A stretch of 64,000 bases of DNA from Oscheius dolichura (lineage: Eukaryota; Nematoda; Chromadorea; Rhabditida; Rhabditidae). The stretch is from contig OW051496.1 in assembly GCA_932521035.1 (NCBI GenBank), positions 10,664,001 through 10,728,000 on the forward strand, read 5' to 3'. Under the pieces are notes generated by a model. The model did not search any database. It saw only the letters and a program-made list of their open reading frames with translations, and was not told the origin of the DNA. This document shows positions 22,083 through 40,230 of this stretch, in pieces; position 1 is the stretch's first letter; the number at the start of each line of letters is the position of its first letter. A program made the position numbers and the translations under genes.

Positions 22083-22556
22083 AGCCGGCTTCCAAACGAA
22101 TTTTTCTCAACATTATCATTCTCATTGCTTTATTTGGTTATTAAAGGAAGGAGGAAGCAAGGCAATCGGCGGCTGTTAGGAGCCAAGAAAAGAGTAAACC
22201 GAAACCAAAAAAGGGGGCTGATAATAAGTGCATAAGATGATAGGGAGGTCTGGAGGTATGGAGGACAGGAGCCAGTTGCAGAGCCATTTCCCTGGGGATA
22301 AGTTTCCCCGGGGGACAAATCTATCCCCAAGCGGGCTATAGATGGTTGAACGTTGAGAATCCAATGGAGATGACCCTCCCGAGTCTGCAACACTTCTAGG
22401 AGGAGAATCCGGCCAATGCAGACCCTCACCAGAGGTTTTTCCAATTTTTTCATTTGTAATCCCGCGGTTGTTTCTGCTATACTTTTCCAGGAACCCTTAG
22501 CAACAATAAAAGACAGACATTTCAATAGATATATATTCATTTATTGATATCCAGTC
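22083..22556. other. 3' flank of the TMC gene
   Basis: Includes an AATAAA (minus strand) within about 20 bp of the TMC stop. A long minus-strand open frame here has no splice or family support. Confidence 0.4.
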
Positions 22557-28412
<5,856 letters not shown>

Positions 28413-30123
28413 ACCGTAAAATTACAGTACCCTTCCAGACTCTTTTCCAGTCGGCTTTATTCTATAATTTTTATCTAGATTGAAAGATGAAGAAACGAGG
28501 AAGAGATCAAAATGAAGCGGAAATGCTCTGTGGACAAGTACAGCTCAGCCGTTGGACGCATGTTCTCTCAGTTGCCATCTATCATAGGGGAGCAGACAGA
28601 CGAATTGCCGTGTTCTCTCAGCTTATGATCAGCGCCAAGCGATCAATATACATAATATTTTCTTTGTTTTAGAGCATAAGGAAGAGAAATTACAGTAGAG
28701 AGAATGAAAAAGAAGAGCGGAGAAGGAAATTTGAAGCATGGAAGAAATAAATAAACCGGTATGAATGTTTTAGCTTCATCCTCAAGCAATGGCAACATCC
28801 GAAATCAGAGATGCAGCCCTTTTTTTGCAATTGTTCCAGTCGGCTGCCGGAAGGCTGCCAACAACAGGTGCCAACCAATCTGTCAGACTCGTATCGATTA
28901 GAATCACAAAGCTCATCATATAAAGAGGAGGAAGGATACTTCCCTTTCGAGACTGGAGGAGCTCTAGAGTCGTAGAAGATTCAAAAGGTGGGAAAATAGA
29001 ACGCAGAGGGAAAGAAAAGCAACAGAGGAACTCGAACACTGGAAAAGTTGTTGAAAACCAAGAGTGCCAAGCGAAATGGATCACACCTGTGCTAGAGAAA
29101 TTCACCGGGTGGTACGAACACCTGCAAACATCTGGTAGATCAATTCAACACCACGGTATATCACACTTTTTGGATTATAAAAAAAGGGACACCATAAAAT
29201 ACTGTTATTATTGTTAGCTGGGTAAGTAAAGAAAGCCCTTCCAATAACCATAGCACAGCAAACACTTCCAGATTTTATTGTAACAATAGAGAGTGTAGAA
29301 AAGTTCATGGAATCTCATACGAATTGACGTCAGAAACAGCAGACTACTCAGCAGGTTGAAAGAAATGAGGATAAAACCGACTCTAGGAAGTGCTCTATTC
29401 CTGAGTGTTATAGAGAAATGGCGAAAAGTAGCCAGGAGTAAAAGTAAATGGGGTCAAGAGCAACAGTGTGACCTCTGTGGTGAATATTGCTGACCGCTGG
29501 GAGCAGCCATAAACGCAGCCGCACAAATGCTCTGCATTGTAATGCTCATGATGGTGACATGTCGGAAATTTCTACGGCAACACTTCTACATAGAGTTACT
29601 TTGACTAGACAAGGACGACTTGAAAGGCTTCTTGCAGTGAAGTCACAAAATTTTTGAAAGGGAGTTCCTCCAAGCTATTAGTATAGGGGTAATAGTAATA
29701 ACACTAAAGTTTGCCAGAGAACGTTTGTACCGCTGTTCGCTGTAACTATAGGAAAAAGAGGAAGAATTGCAATAGCCAGTGGTCGAATGAATCTGAGCAG
29801 TTGGTTTTTCTTAGCCAGCGCTCTCTCGAAGACACCAACTGTCCCACAATGTATTAATCTAAGCATCCGGGAAATAACCCGGCGTATGGGAAGGGTTCCG
29901 AGACGTATGTCGTGACTGGCGAGTAGCCACTTTCTAGCAGAGGTGTCAACTCCGGGTCGCATAGATTACACATCAACTCATTTGGCCCCAGGTACACTCC
30001 TATTTACAACTCAAGGTGCGATAACTGAAAACAATCCCCCTCCGATTGAACACTGAAAAGTTACAAATTTTTAATAACAACCTTTATCCATAAAAGGAAC
30101 AAAAGGAAATAACGATAACGATT
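28413..30123. other. Degraded multi-TM (chemoreceptor-like) region
   Basis: Between tmc and rps-5. The minus strand has several hydrophobic open stretches in different frames, for example RVGFILISFNLLSSLLFLTS near 29.35 kb, IAILPLFPIVTANS near 29.75 kb and FRHVTIMSITMQS near 29.53 kb. They resemble pieces of a 7TM serpentine receptor but I could not join them into one gene. The plus strand also has open pieces (for example ALFLSVIEKWRKVARSKSKW at about 29.4 kb). Either a receptor pseudogene or a poorly resolved gene; not assignable by eye. Confidence 0.25.
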
Positions 30124-31153
<1,030 letters not shown>

Positions 31154-31459
31154 GTTTGCCTGAAAAAATAAAGAAATGAGTACGACGATTCTTGAAAATA
31201 TCGAGATGGAAGAGAAATGACGTTGCAACGTATAAATCAACAATATGTGTAGAACAGCATTCAATGATGCGAATTCGGGCACTTTGATTGGCAGTAGATT
31301 TGAAATACTTTGATAAAATGGCGATTTACGTGTAGAACAAATAGAAAGAATTGCCAAAGGTGGTGGTCTTTCTCAAAAAATTGGATAAAGGACTGCGCGA
31401 GAGAAAAGGCATTGGGCACGGTAGTGGCGTGGTTCGCGGCGAGACTCATTGATTCAGGG

Positions 31460-31467
31460 TGACGTCA
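31460..31467 (+). promoter_or_regulatory. CRE/UPRE-like TGACGTCA
   Basis: Palindromic bZIP site TGACGTCA between rps-5 and pdi-6, 17 bp upstream of the ERSE. Could bind CREB/ATF or XBP-1-type factors (inference). Confidence 0.6.
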
Positions 31468-31483
31468 CAGGAAAAGGCGCCAA

Positions 31484-31502
31484 CCAATCAGCAGAGCCCA
31501 CG
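31484..31502 (+). promoter_or_regulatory. Exact ER stress response element (ERSE)
   Basis: CCAAT at 31484-31488, nine bases, CCACG at 31498-31502: exactly the mammalian ERSE consensus CCAAT-N9-CCACG bound by NF-Y with ATF6/XBP1. It is oriented toward pdi-6, about 50 bp before its TATA box and 91 bp before its start codon. Confidence 0.75.
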
Positions 31503-31551
31503 ATCTCTTCCTTTTCTCCGCCTCCTCGTGGACTGTTTACTTTCCCAGCTC

Positions 31552-31557
31552 TATAAG
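31552..31557 (+). promoter_or_regulatory. TATA box of pdi-6
   Basis: TATAAG 36 bp before the pdi-6 start codon, in a good position for a short 5'UTR. Confidence 0.55.
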
Positions 31558-31592
31558 TAACAGCTCGAGCTCCCTCAGTTCCATCTGGCAAA

Positions 31593-33383
31593 ATGCAGGC
31601 TTTATTCCTGCTATTATGTGGTGAGTTTTTTATGCTAACACTTTGCATATGCATCAACAATGAAGACATTTTGCATAGCATTTTTATTTATGGTCAATTA
31701 CTGTTTTCTTTTTAGTTGTTGGATCTTCACTTTGTATGTATGATAAGAAGGACGATGTCGTCGAACTGACTGCTTCCAATTTCGACAGTAAAGTTCTCAA
31801 TGGAGACGAAATTTGGATCGTTGAATTCTATGCTCCCTGGTCAGTTGGTTTCTTTGTCGATTTTTTTAACTAAACGGAGAAGAGGCGAGAATGTAAAATT
31901 ATTATTTCAGGTGTGGCCATTGCAAGAACCTCGTCCCTGAATACAAGAAAGCAGCCACCGCTTTGAAAGGAATCGCCAAAGTAGGAGCTGTGGACATGAC
32001 TGCTCACCAGTCTGTTGGAGCACCCTACGGAATTCAAGGATTCCCTACGCTGAAGATCTTCGGACTTGACAAAAAGAAGCCTACAGACTATCAAGGTATG
32101 TCTCTTCATGCACATTTTCCTCAAAGGTCAACGAGTTAGTAAAGCACTGGCTGACACCAATCGCCGCTGTGCAAATACTTAGACGGTCACTCGGTATTTA
32201 CCGAGTTGGAAGAGCGTCTATCGCAAATTAGCCATGTAGAATATTTACGAACAAACGAAAAAAAAAACCATATGTAGTGTGCAATAATGTGCTTGTTTAG
32301 GTCAACGAACTGCTCAAGCTATCAGTGATGGTGTCCTTGCTGAAGTCAAGAAAGCTGTTTCTCAACGCCTTGGAGGAAAGAGCTCCGGCTCTTCGGGCAG
32401 CGGCAGCCGTGGAGGAAGTGGTGGAAACGATGTTGTTGAGCTTACTGACGCCAACTTCGAAAAGGTATTTGGATGGCATTTTAGTTTTCATTTGGTTTAT
32501 TCAGCTTGTACTCAACAGCAAAGACATCTGGCTTGTTGAATTCTTTGCTCCCTGGTGCGGCCACTGCAAAAATCTGGAGCCCCACTGGAAAGCAGCCGCT
32601 TCTGAACTCAAAGGAAAAGTCAAGCTTGGAGCTCTTGATGCTACAGTTCACACCTCCGTCTCCAACAAATTTGGAATTCGTGGATTCCCTACTATCAAAT
32701 ATTTCGCTCCTGGATCTGATGCTTCCGATGCTCTCGATTATGATGGTGGACGTACTACTTCGGATATCGTCTCCTGGGCATCAGCTAAAGCTGCCGAAAA
32801 CATGCCTGCTCCAGAGGTTCTCCAAGGAATTAACGAAAAAATTGTAGAAGGTTTTTTGTGCTTATGTCTGACTAATTGATCCCTATTTATAGATGCTTGC
32901 AAGGAAAAGCAACTGTGTATCTTTGCTTTCCTTCCGCACATTTTGGACTGCCAATCGAAGTGCCGTAACGACTACATTGCTACTCTCAAGGAACTCAGCG
33001 AGAAACACAAGAAGAACCAATGGGGCTGGATTTGGCTTGAAGCCGGAGCTCAGCCTGCAGTTGAAGAAGCTTTCGAAGTTGGAGGATTCGGATACCCAGC
33101 TATGGCCGCACTCAATTACAGAAAGATGAAGTACGCTCAGTTGAAGGTAAGGACATTGTTATTTTTTGATTAATGTGAATATTTTTAGGGATCCTTCAGC
33201 AAGGATGGCATTCACGAATTCCTCCGTGATCTCTCCTTCGGGAAAGGACGCACGCTTTCTCTGAAGGGAACCGAATTCCCCAAAGCTGTCAAGACCGAAG
33301 CATGGGATGGAAAGGATGGGCAGTTGCCAGTCGAGGAGGATATCGACCTCTCCGACGTTGATCTCGACCACACGGAACTGTGA
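31593..33383 (+). CDS. pdi-6: Protein disulfide isomerase PDI-6 (PDIA6/P5)
   Basis: An ER oxidoreductase with two catalytic thioredoxin domains. Exon 1 encodes MQALFLLLC, the start of a signal peptide completed by exon 2. Domain a has [16 protein letters not shown] and [14 protein letters not shown]; a Gly/Ser-rich linker follows. Domain a' has [16 protein letters not shown] and [15 protein letters not shown]. The C-terminal domain contains [11 protein letters not shown] and an acidic tail, and the protein ends HTEL, a KDEL-type retrieval signal. Both CGHC sites are intact. The length of roughly 440 residues fits PDIA6 (two domains), not PDIA1. The intron after ...TDYQG is long (about 200 bp) and holds a strong hairpin. 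Upstream are a TATA box, a CRE-like site and an exact ERSE, consistent with control by the unfolded protein response. Confidence 0.96.
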
Positions 33384-34175
33384 TTGAAGTTTGTGTTGTT
33401 ATTTATTTATTAAGTTTTTTATTACAATTCTCATGTAAACCGGGTGTATTTTTATTTTTTGCCGAACCCCGGGAGCCCTGTTTTGGTGACCTCTTTTCGG
33501 TTTTTAGGTGCCTTGTATTTATGTGATAATGAATATTTTTACCAGCTTTTGTTATAAAACTTTTAAAAAAATAATGGGGAAAGAAGCGAGGCTTCTCAGT
33601 TGAGAGCACGAACACAGAAAGCGATACGGCAAGGGCAGCCAGTTGAGTATCATTTGAGCGCCGGAAGTTCGCAAGGCTGCCCTGTCCACCACAAATCCGT
33701 CCACTCGTCAGCATAGCATTTTTCATTTGTGCATCTACCAGATAATGGATATCCAGGGAGGGGATGAGCGTCGTCGCCTTGGTGATTTCCCGTTTCTCCG
33801 CCCCCTACTTTGTTCCTTCTTGTTGTGTTCTGCGTCGCGTGCTATATACACGCTATTCTCTTTTTATATCCTAGTAATTACCCTTGTCACTATAATTTTC
33901 AAAACTGATTAGCTTTTATGAATTGAATCTGTCAACTCTTCCAGTAGATGTTTTTGATGAACAGCAGAGCTCTCTACTTTTTGACTGATTCAATAAAACT
34001 TTACGATTGCCAATAAAATTCGCATCATAATTGGCCCCGTCGGCCGTTGTCAAGATAATCAGCTGGCTCAGTTTTCATTCCTGCTAGCTAGCCAGCTCGC
34101 GTCCCGCCTTCCGCCCTCCCTGCTTCTGATGCTTGGCGGCCATGGGAAGAACTTCACCTATGTTCAGGTTAGAAA
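33384..34175. other. pdi-6 3' region; small ORF candidates
   Basis: AATAAA signals on the minus strand near 33.4 kb and on the plus strand near 33.99 and 34.01 kb suggest at least one extra short transcript. Candidates are a plus-strand 55-codon ORF at 33745-33912 (MDIQGGDERRRLGDFPFL, then one TM helix) followed by AATAAA, and a minus-strand ORF starting at 33726 (MKNAMLTSGRICGGQG). Their starts are 18 bp apart and divergent, so both are unlikely. Neither is recognised. Confidence 0.25.
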
Positions 34176-36870
34176 ATGATACCACAATCAACATTCGATG
34201 CGCTACAACAAGCTGAAGAGGATATCTACAATCCGCAGATGTTTCTAATACCTGGGAGCCATAAACAAATCGGCAACTGGAGTGGGCAAGGACTACAGGT
34301 TATTTAGAATTAGAGACAGTGTAGTAAAAATGAATACAGCTAATAAAAATTAGAATATTTTATAATAATAAATTAGATCTACTTATTTTTTATAGGATGA
34401 TGGCGTGTGGATTACAACAGCTGGTTTTACTATTTTTACAATGACTTCTGGTTAGTATTTTTTGCATATTTATTTGTGTTCAATGATTTTATAATTTTCG
34501 ATGTTTAGGATTTGGCCTACTTGAATCGGGAAGAGTTTCATCAAAAGATGAAGTGAATATTATGGTGAAGAATGTCATAGACGTCATCTTTGGAGGTTTT
34601 TGCATCTTCTAATCTCTTGAGAACTTCATTTTCTCATAGGACTTGCCTACTGGATGATTGGTTTCAGTTTTTCATTTGGTGCTTCGGATAATAACACGAA
34701 TCCGTACATTGGAACGGGAGAATTCTTCTTTGATCCATTTTCAACTGATGAAAATACGGTAAAAATGAAAAATGGTAAAGAAAAAATGATGGAGGCTTTA
34801 GGAAGGATGGATTTATGCTTCCTTCATATATCAAATGAGTTTTGCAACAACAACATCGGCTATTGTTTCGGGTATAATTTTTTATCTTCTTCCGTGATCA
34901 CGTTTTGCAGCTGGAATGGCCGAACGGGTACATTTACGAGCTTATATTATTGTCTCCTTTGTTATGACTCTAATTCATGCTGTGCCTGCTCATTGGGTTT
35001 GGTGAGTGACTTCTGAAACAAACGATTCTTTTGCCACACCCGTAAAATCTCGGTAGCTGAAAGGATTGGCACGTCGCGCGCCAAAACAAAAGAACCGCGA
35101 GCTGCCGAGATTTTACGGGTGCAGAAATTCCGCTTCTGCCAGTTTCTCTACTATTTTACCAACAGAAAAACGTACGCTTCCAGGTCCGAAGACGGTATGC
35201 TCTGGTCGATGGGGGTTATCGACTATGCCGGCTGTAGTGTAGTCAGTTTCCACTCGCCCGTTTAACCGAGTTATTTCGCCCCGTTCAGGTGCATCTAGTG
35301 GGCGGTGTAGCCGGCCTCATAGCCACAATCTACCTTCGACCTCGACAACATCGTTTCGGAAAACAGGGACGAAAACAATTGAGCAATCCAACAAATGCCA
35401 TCCTGGGTAGGGAGCAGGTCCTTTCAACAAGGGAGAGCGGATATTTTAGGGACTTTTATGCTCTGGTGGGGATGGCTCGGCTTCAATACGGGATCAACTT
35501 ATGGAGTCAGCCATGGAAAGTGGCAATTGGCCTCTAGGTAAGAATTGATCTCGAAATCCCACACCCGTAAGATCTCGGAAGGAAAAATAATGAAATTCGG
35601 AACAAAAGATGGCTCGTCTGCCGAGATTTTGCTGCACGCGCACCCGTAAGATCTCGGCAGCTGGAGGGACAGTAAAAGGAGGAACAGGGCGTTCAGCTGC
35701 CGAGACTTTACGAGTGCAGGGGAATTCGCCCTGCTCAAAAAGCGAACTTTTAGATCAGCCGTGGCTACCGTCCTGGCCTCCACCGGTGGCGGTCTAACCT
35801 CCCTGGTAATCTCCATGATTCGTGACAAGATTATCCAAATTGACATGCTCATTGACGGCCTCCTGGCGGCGTTGGTAGCCAGTACCGCCTGCTGCCCCTG
35901 TCTCTGCCCCTGGGAAGCCGTAGTGGTAGGAACGGTGGCAGCTGCCCTCGTTTTTATAACTTATCCTATTTTGGAGAAGGTCGAGGTACTGTAGAGATTA
36001 GTAAAAGAGGAATAAATGAGATATATTCAGATAGACGACCCGGTGGGAGTTGTCCCCGTCCATGTTGTGGGCGCCACTTGGGGAATGCTCAGCGCAGGGA
36101 TCTTTGCCAAGGATGATCCTTTTAATGTGAGTTTATCTTCTTCGCAGGACCCAATACAACTAATAAATAGCAATTAGAATTTAAAAAAAGAGCCAAAAAC
36201 GGTATAAAGGCCCGTAAAAGGCGGTGCCCCCTAGAAGAGGGCCCTCTACCGTATTCATAGGCGTCTTTCCAATTTTCTGCTCCCAAGACGACTAAAATAC
36301 CCTAAATGACTACCGTAACCCTTCCTTTTTTCAGTTCGAAGTAACCAGAAACCAAGACGGCCTCCTGTACGGCGGCGGCTTTGTCCTCCTGAGAAAACAG
36401 CTGATCGCCGTCCTGGCCGTCTCCGCCTGGTCCGGAATTGTCGGTTTTATTACCATGTTTGTGAGTCTCTTCCCTCCTCGCTTTGTCTAGTTTCTATTCC
36501 ACAGCTCTTGGAACATTCTCCAATTGGACTTCGCCTCTCAAAATACGAAGAAGAACTAGGAGCGGATCTTCGAGAACACGGACTACAGGGACACTTTATC
36601 CGGACATATAGGATGGAGAAGAAACTCACCGCCGAGTAGGGCAACAGTTTTTGGCTCTAATAGTAGATATTCAGATCAGTGACAAGTGTAATGATGCTAA
36701 TGTTCCGATGGAAGGCAAAGGCGAGGTTGGGAGCCATCCGACGGAAACGGGTAAAAGAGGCAGCCCAAGCAGGAGGACAAGAGCTAGCCAGTATAAATAA
36801 CGGGGCATTGACAAAACGGACACCGAGAGGAGCTGGAACAGGGACAGCGACTCAACAACAGACTGGTTAA
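34176..36870 (+). CDS. Ammonium transporter (AMT/MEP/Rh family)
   Basis: An 11-TM plasma-membrane ammonium transporter. ATG at 34176 ([12 protein letters not shown]) starts an N-terminal extracellular segment. Exons then give [94 protein letters not shown] (first of the twin pore His), [28 protein letters not shown] and [14 protein letters not shown] (second His). The C-terminal tail is basic and ends TATQQQTG at 36870 after a spliced intron; an in-frame TAG at 36637 belongs to that intron. C. elegans has amt-1 to amt-4 and this one is not assigned. Introns contain three palindromic elements, two of them back to back. Confidence 0.93.
35036..35123. repeat. Palindromic element, copy 8
   Basis: Arms ACACCCGTAAAATCTCGGTA and GCTGCCGAGATTTTACGGGT; loop has TGGCACGTCGCGCGCC. 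In an amt intron. Confidence 0.9.
35560..35640. repeat. Palindromic element, copy 9
   Basis: Left arm ACACCCGTAAGATCTCGGA; right arm CTGCCGAGATTTTGCTGCA, degraded at its outer end. Directly abuts copy 10 in the same amt intron. Confidence 0.75.
35638..35720. repeat. Palindromic element, copy 10
   Basis: Left arm GCACCCGTAAGATCTCGGCA followed by GCTGGAGGGA; right arm GCTGCCGAGACTTTACGAGT. Confidence 0.85.
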
Positions 36871-37254
36871 TAGGATACGGATACCACATCCCTTTTTTAA
36901 CGACTGTGATACACCTTTTATAACAGGGTACACAACATATTTTATAGTATTTTTTCTTTTCAAATAAACTTCACACTTCAATTGTGGTTGGATCTCGGTC
37001 ATTCTTGGACCATTTTCTGAGATTCAAAAACCCTCTTGGAGGGCTTTCCAAGCCCAATGCGATAGACCTTGTCTCATTTTTGGATGGCAGGAAACAACTG
37101 TGAAATACTGACATAAAGCCGCTGCACCGATTTTCGACCAAGACTCCAAAAGATGCCCATAAAGGTGGCTCTCCTGGAGAATCCGAGAAAAAACAAAACC
37201 CCAGACGACACTGATAACTCATAGAAAACTTTAATATCCTCAAAATCTCCAAAT
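36871..37254. other. Intergenic between convergent amt and lipase genes
   Basis: 3' flanks of both genes, with AATAAA on the plus strand near 36.96 kb. Nothing else recognised. Confidence 0.45.
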
Positions 37255-38704
37255 CTAATTCGGTCCACCATCCAGGGTATAATTGCAGTGGACGAGCCCA
37301 TAGTCCCCGAGGCTTGTGTTGAAATAACTGAAACCTTATTATCCCTTTCTCGTCAAGACCATTTCCTCACATAACATGGTCATTAAAGTCGTCGTCCACC
37401 CGATTTCCATCAGAACAGTTCATATCCTCGTCCTGGCTGGTGCAGAGGGTGTAATTCGCCCCGGGGCCCATGTCCTCCGCCGGGTAGTACGCCTAATTTT
37501 CCGCCAATCTTGAAAAATAACGAACACCCGTACCTCCGATCGGTGATGATGATATCCTTCCATATTTTTCAATGGCAAGTGGGCTACCATATCGTGACTG
37601 TGAACTACCCGCCAGGCATTGGGCACGTCTCGGTCAACGGCAGCGGCATAGGCGGCGTCTCCAGTTCTCGGCTCACCAAATGTCATCAGAAGGGTCTCAA
37701 CTCATATATTTTATCATTGAATACGGTAGATTACCTGATTAGCAGGGAAAAGATTATTATAACGGATGTGAGAGGCACACAAGGCGGCGAGGGCGGCACC
37801 GAGCGAGTGGCCGGTAATCTGGAGGATTTAAATTGGGGAAAAAGAGCGGCAAGAGTACCCAGAGTTGGTAATTTGGATACTTGTTAGCCAGGGTCAGGAA
37901 GTCGTCCTTGAGGCCCTTATTCCAGAGGTCGAAGAAGGCATCGGCAAAATACTTGGAGACACCGCCGCCAGCTGCCCAGTCGATCTGGAAACCTCCTGTT
38001 CTAGAGCGAAACTATCAAGGAAAGAGCCGATACCCTTTGAAGCTGTCTAGCGATTGGATTACTGTAATTTTCTTTCAAATTAATGGAATTCTCAGGTTTC
38101 AGTGCGTCCAATCCGCCAGCATTGCGTTGTTCAAATGACGCAATGTGATGCGGCGCGCGTGTGAGCAGAAACATTGCGGGTTCGGTCCCCGTCGATGAGA
38201 ATTTTTTTTTTTTTTTCTAATAACTTTTCCAGGATTATATGAAACTGTTCGACCATAATAGAGGTTTAAAAAGGAAAAGGGGTTGCTTCTCCTCTCTCCC
38301 TCCGTCTTACTTTATGGGCGAAGACAGTCTGCTCGGATTCGATGATCATCTGTGTGCCGATCATTGTCCCCCGGAAGGAGATGACAATTGCCTGGTCGCC
38401 TGTAGCCCAGGCGGTAAATGCCGAGCATGTGTCAATAAATAGTTTATCACATTTGACCTCGATCCGTCGTTTCAGCTGAAAGAACTCTTGTTAGGGAGGA
38501 CATAGGGGACTAACATTTCCGCCGTTGAATCGATTCTGGATACAGTATTGGGGATGGAGCATGTAGGCACCTGCGGCAGCCGGGAGAAACCGATTACGGG
38601 CCAGGTGGTCCTGGAACGAAAGTGGGTTAGGAGGATTGGGGGCAACCTACCGAATAGTCTGCTAGGGTCAAAGAGGACAGGAACAGGGGAAGAAGGAACC
38701 ACAT
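37255..38704 (-). CDS. Secreted class 3 lipase (Lipase_3)
   Basis: ATG at 38704 gives MWFLLPLFLSSLTLA, a signal peptide. Later exons: DHLARNRFLPAAAGAYM, ATGDQAIVISFRGTM (the conserved FRGT strand), FFDLWNKGLKDDF, QLWITGHSLGAALAAL (catalytic Ser in GHSLG), MTFGEPRTGD, VVHSHDMVAHLP (catalytic Asp) and YHHHRSEV (candidate His). The end has Cys-rich NYTLCTSQDEDMNCSDG and DHVIYFNTSLGDYG, ending DGGPN at 37255, a typical C-terminus of nematode triacylglycerol lipases. All catalytic residues are present. The last exon is joined through GTGAGG...TTTCAG; without that splice the protein would stop at 37367. Probably an extracellular or intestinal lipase. Confidence 0.9.
38090..38217 (+). other. Possible tRNA-derived relic in lipase intron
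   Basis: GCGGG-TTCGGTC-CCCGT folds as a perfect T-arm (5-bp stem, 7-nt loop) close to a B box, followed 15 nt later by a run of about 14 T, a Pol III terminator. Upstream is an 8-bp hairpin CATTGCGT...ACGCAATG. No matching acceptor stem was found, so not an intact tRNA. Confidence 0.25.
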
Positions 38705-38920
38705 CGCTGTAAGACCGGATGGGGACAGGACGAACCCGAGAGGCGCTCTTTGCTCGAGGAAAAAGTGACTAGAACAGATTTTACAGCTAATCAGAAAGGA
38801 TGATAAGAACTTGGCTTCTTCTAGCAACCAGTAGCAGCTCTAAAAAGCTAGAAAAAAATGACGGTTTGAACCATTATGGTTGTTTATTCACCCGATCAGT
38901 AGGAACTAGACTTCGGGATT

Positions 38921-39264
38921 CTATAAGTCCAGAATGAACTGCTTCTGAAAAATAACGTTTAGCCAGTTTTGTAGAGCATCTTTTCCTCTACCAGAGTATG
39001 TTTGACTTTTTGAGATAGCCTTAAAAATTAAAAGGAAGATGGCCTCGAAAGGTTCAGTTCCAGATACGGGGTACCTTTGACTCATTTCGCCCGCAGCCGT
39101 ACAATCTCGGCAGGGAAATTTACCATAATACGAATCGTAAAATAAAGAAGGGCTTAGCTGCCGAGAATTTACGGGTGCAGGTACCAAAAATCCACAAAAC
39201 GGTCTGGAATCCGATGAAGGAAGAGATACTATAATATGGGCGCATTTCCTCTTTCCAGCAGGCT
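38921..39264 (-). CDS. Unidentified gene, 3' exons
   Basis: Two minus-strand coding pieces separated by a palindromic element: 39186-39264 after a TTTCCAG acceptor (PAGKRKCAHIIVSLPSSDSR) and about 38921-39070 (YPVSGTEPFEAIFLLIFKAI ... ALQNWLNVIFQK ... FILDL). The stop is followed 35 bp later by an AATAAA on the minus strand, which supports a real 3' end. The 5' part is not found and I do not recognise the family. The acceptor of the last exon is poor. Confidence 0.35.
39088..39181. repeat. Palindromic element, copy 11
   Basis: Arms GCAGCCGTACAATCTCGGCA and GCTGCCGAGAATTTACGGGT. Fills nearly all of the intron of the gene above. GGTACC occurs on both sides (39070 and 39180). Confidence 0.88.
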
Positions 39265-40140
39265 GGAAACTCCATTTTTTATATTTTTTTATTTCCAAGA
39301 ATTTTGTAAGGTGAGGATTACGGTACCTAAAAGAAATAACCTGAAAAATATTAAACCACGACTGTATGGATGCGGAAAGGCTGAACTGGCCGCGGCGCGG
39401 ATGTGGTGTTCTCCTCCTGGAACTTTTTTTGACACCAGGTCATATTTTTTTAATATTTTTTGGGTTTTTCAATCTGGGCGTATAGGCTACAGTAATCGAA
39501 AGAGAATTTCAAAAAAAATTGGGAAAAATTCTGTTTTTTTGGTCAAAATTTGATGAAAAACGCGCCCGCTTTCTGCTGAAAACGAGGTTATCGATTAGTT
39601 TTGAAGCGGGTTTTCAGGCCGGGTATTTTCTAGCGCTTTATCCCCATTTCCCGCTCCTTGTTCCAAATCTATTCGTCCGGTCCCCCGATTGTTTTTGCGT
39701 GGGTGTCCCCCCGGCGTTGGTCGCCCCCGCTGTTGCCCTTTCTCTCTCTGTTTTGCGTGGGTGGCGCGTTCTCTTTCCGTCTGTCTCTAACCGGGCGGCG
39801 CCTGTTCGTGCCAGCCTTTGGAGCTCGCGGTTGTTTACGCCTTCGTCCCACATTGATTTTTGTGTTGCGCGCAGTGCGCACACGCCAAAAGAAGCGATAA
39901 CGAAGAGAGAGAAGAGAGAAAGAGAGGCTGCCCGGGTGGTGCCAGTCGGTACCGCCCTGCGTCAGCCGCATTCTCACCGCCCACGCAATTCGACACCAAA
40001 AACAAGAGCAGAAGAGAAGGATCCAGAACCCGGGCGAGAGAGAATATTTAAAATTACAGTACTCAGGCATATGGGGGCTCATTCGAATCAGGAGGACCAG
40101 GGGAATACAATCCTGCTACTCAATAATATTGGAAATTATC

Positions 40141-40230
40141 CGCGCCCGCACCCATACAATCTCGGCAGCTGTTGGGACCTTTCCGGCGCGCCTAGCCTTC
40201 CAGCTGCCGAGATCTTACGGGTGCCGCGGC
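40141..40230. repeat. Palindromic element, copy 12
   Basis: Arms GCACCCATACAATCTCGGCA and GCTGCCGAGATCTTACGGGT; loop has GGCGCGCC. Confidence 0.88.
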
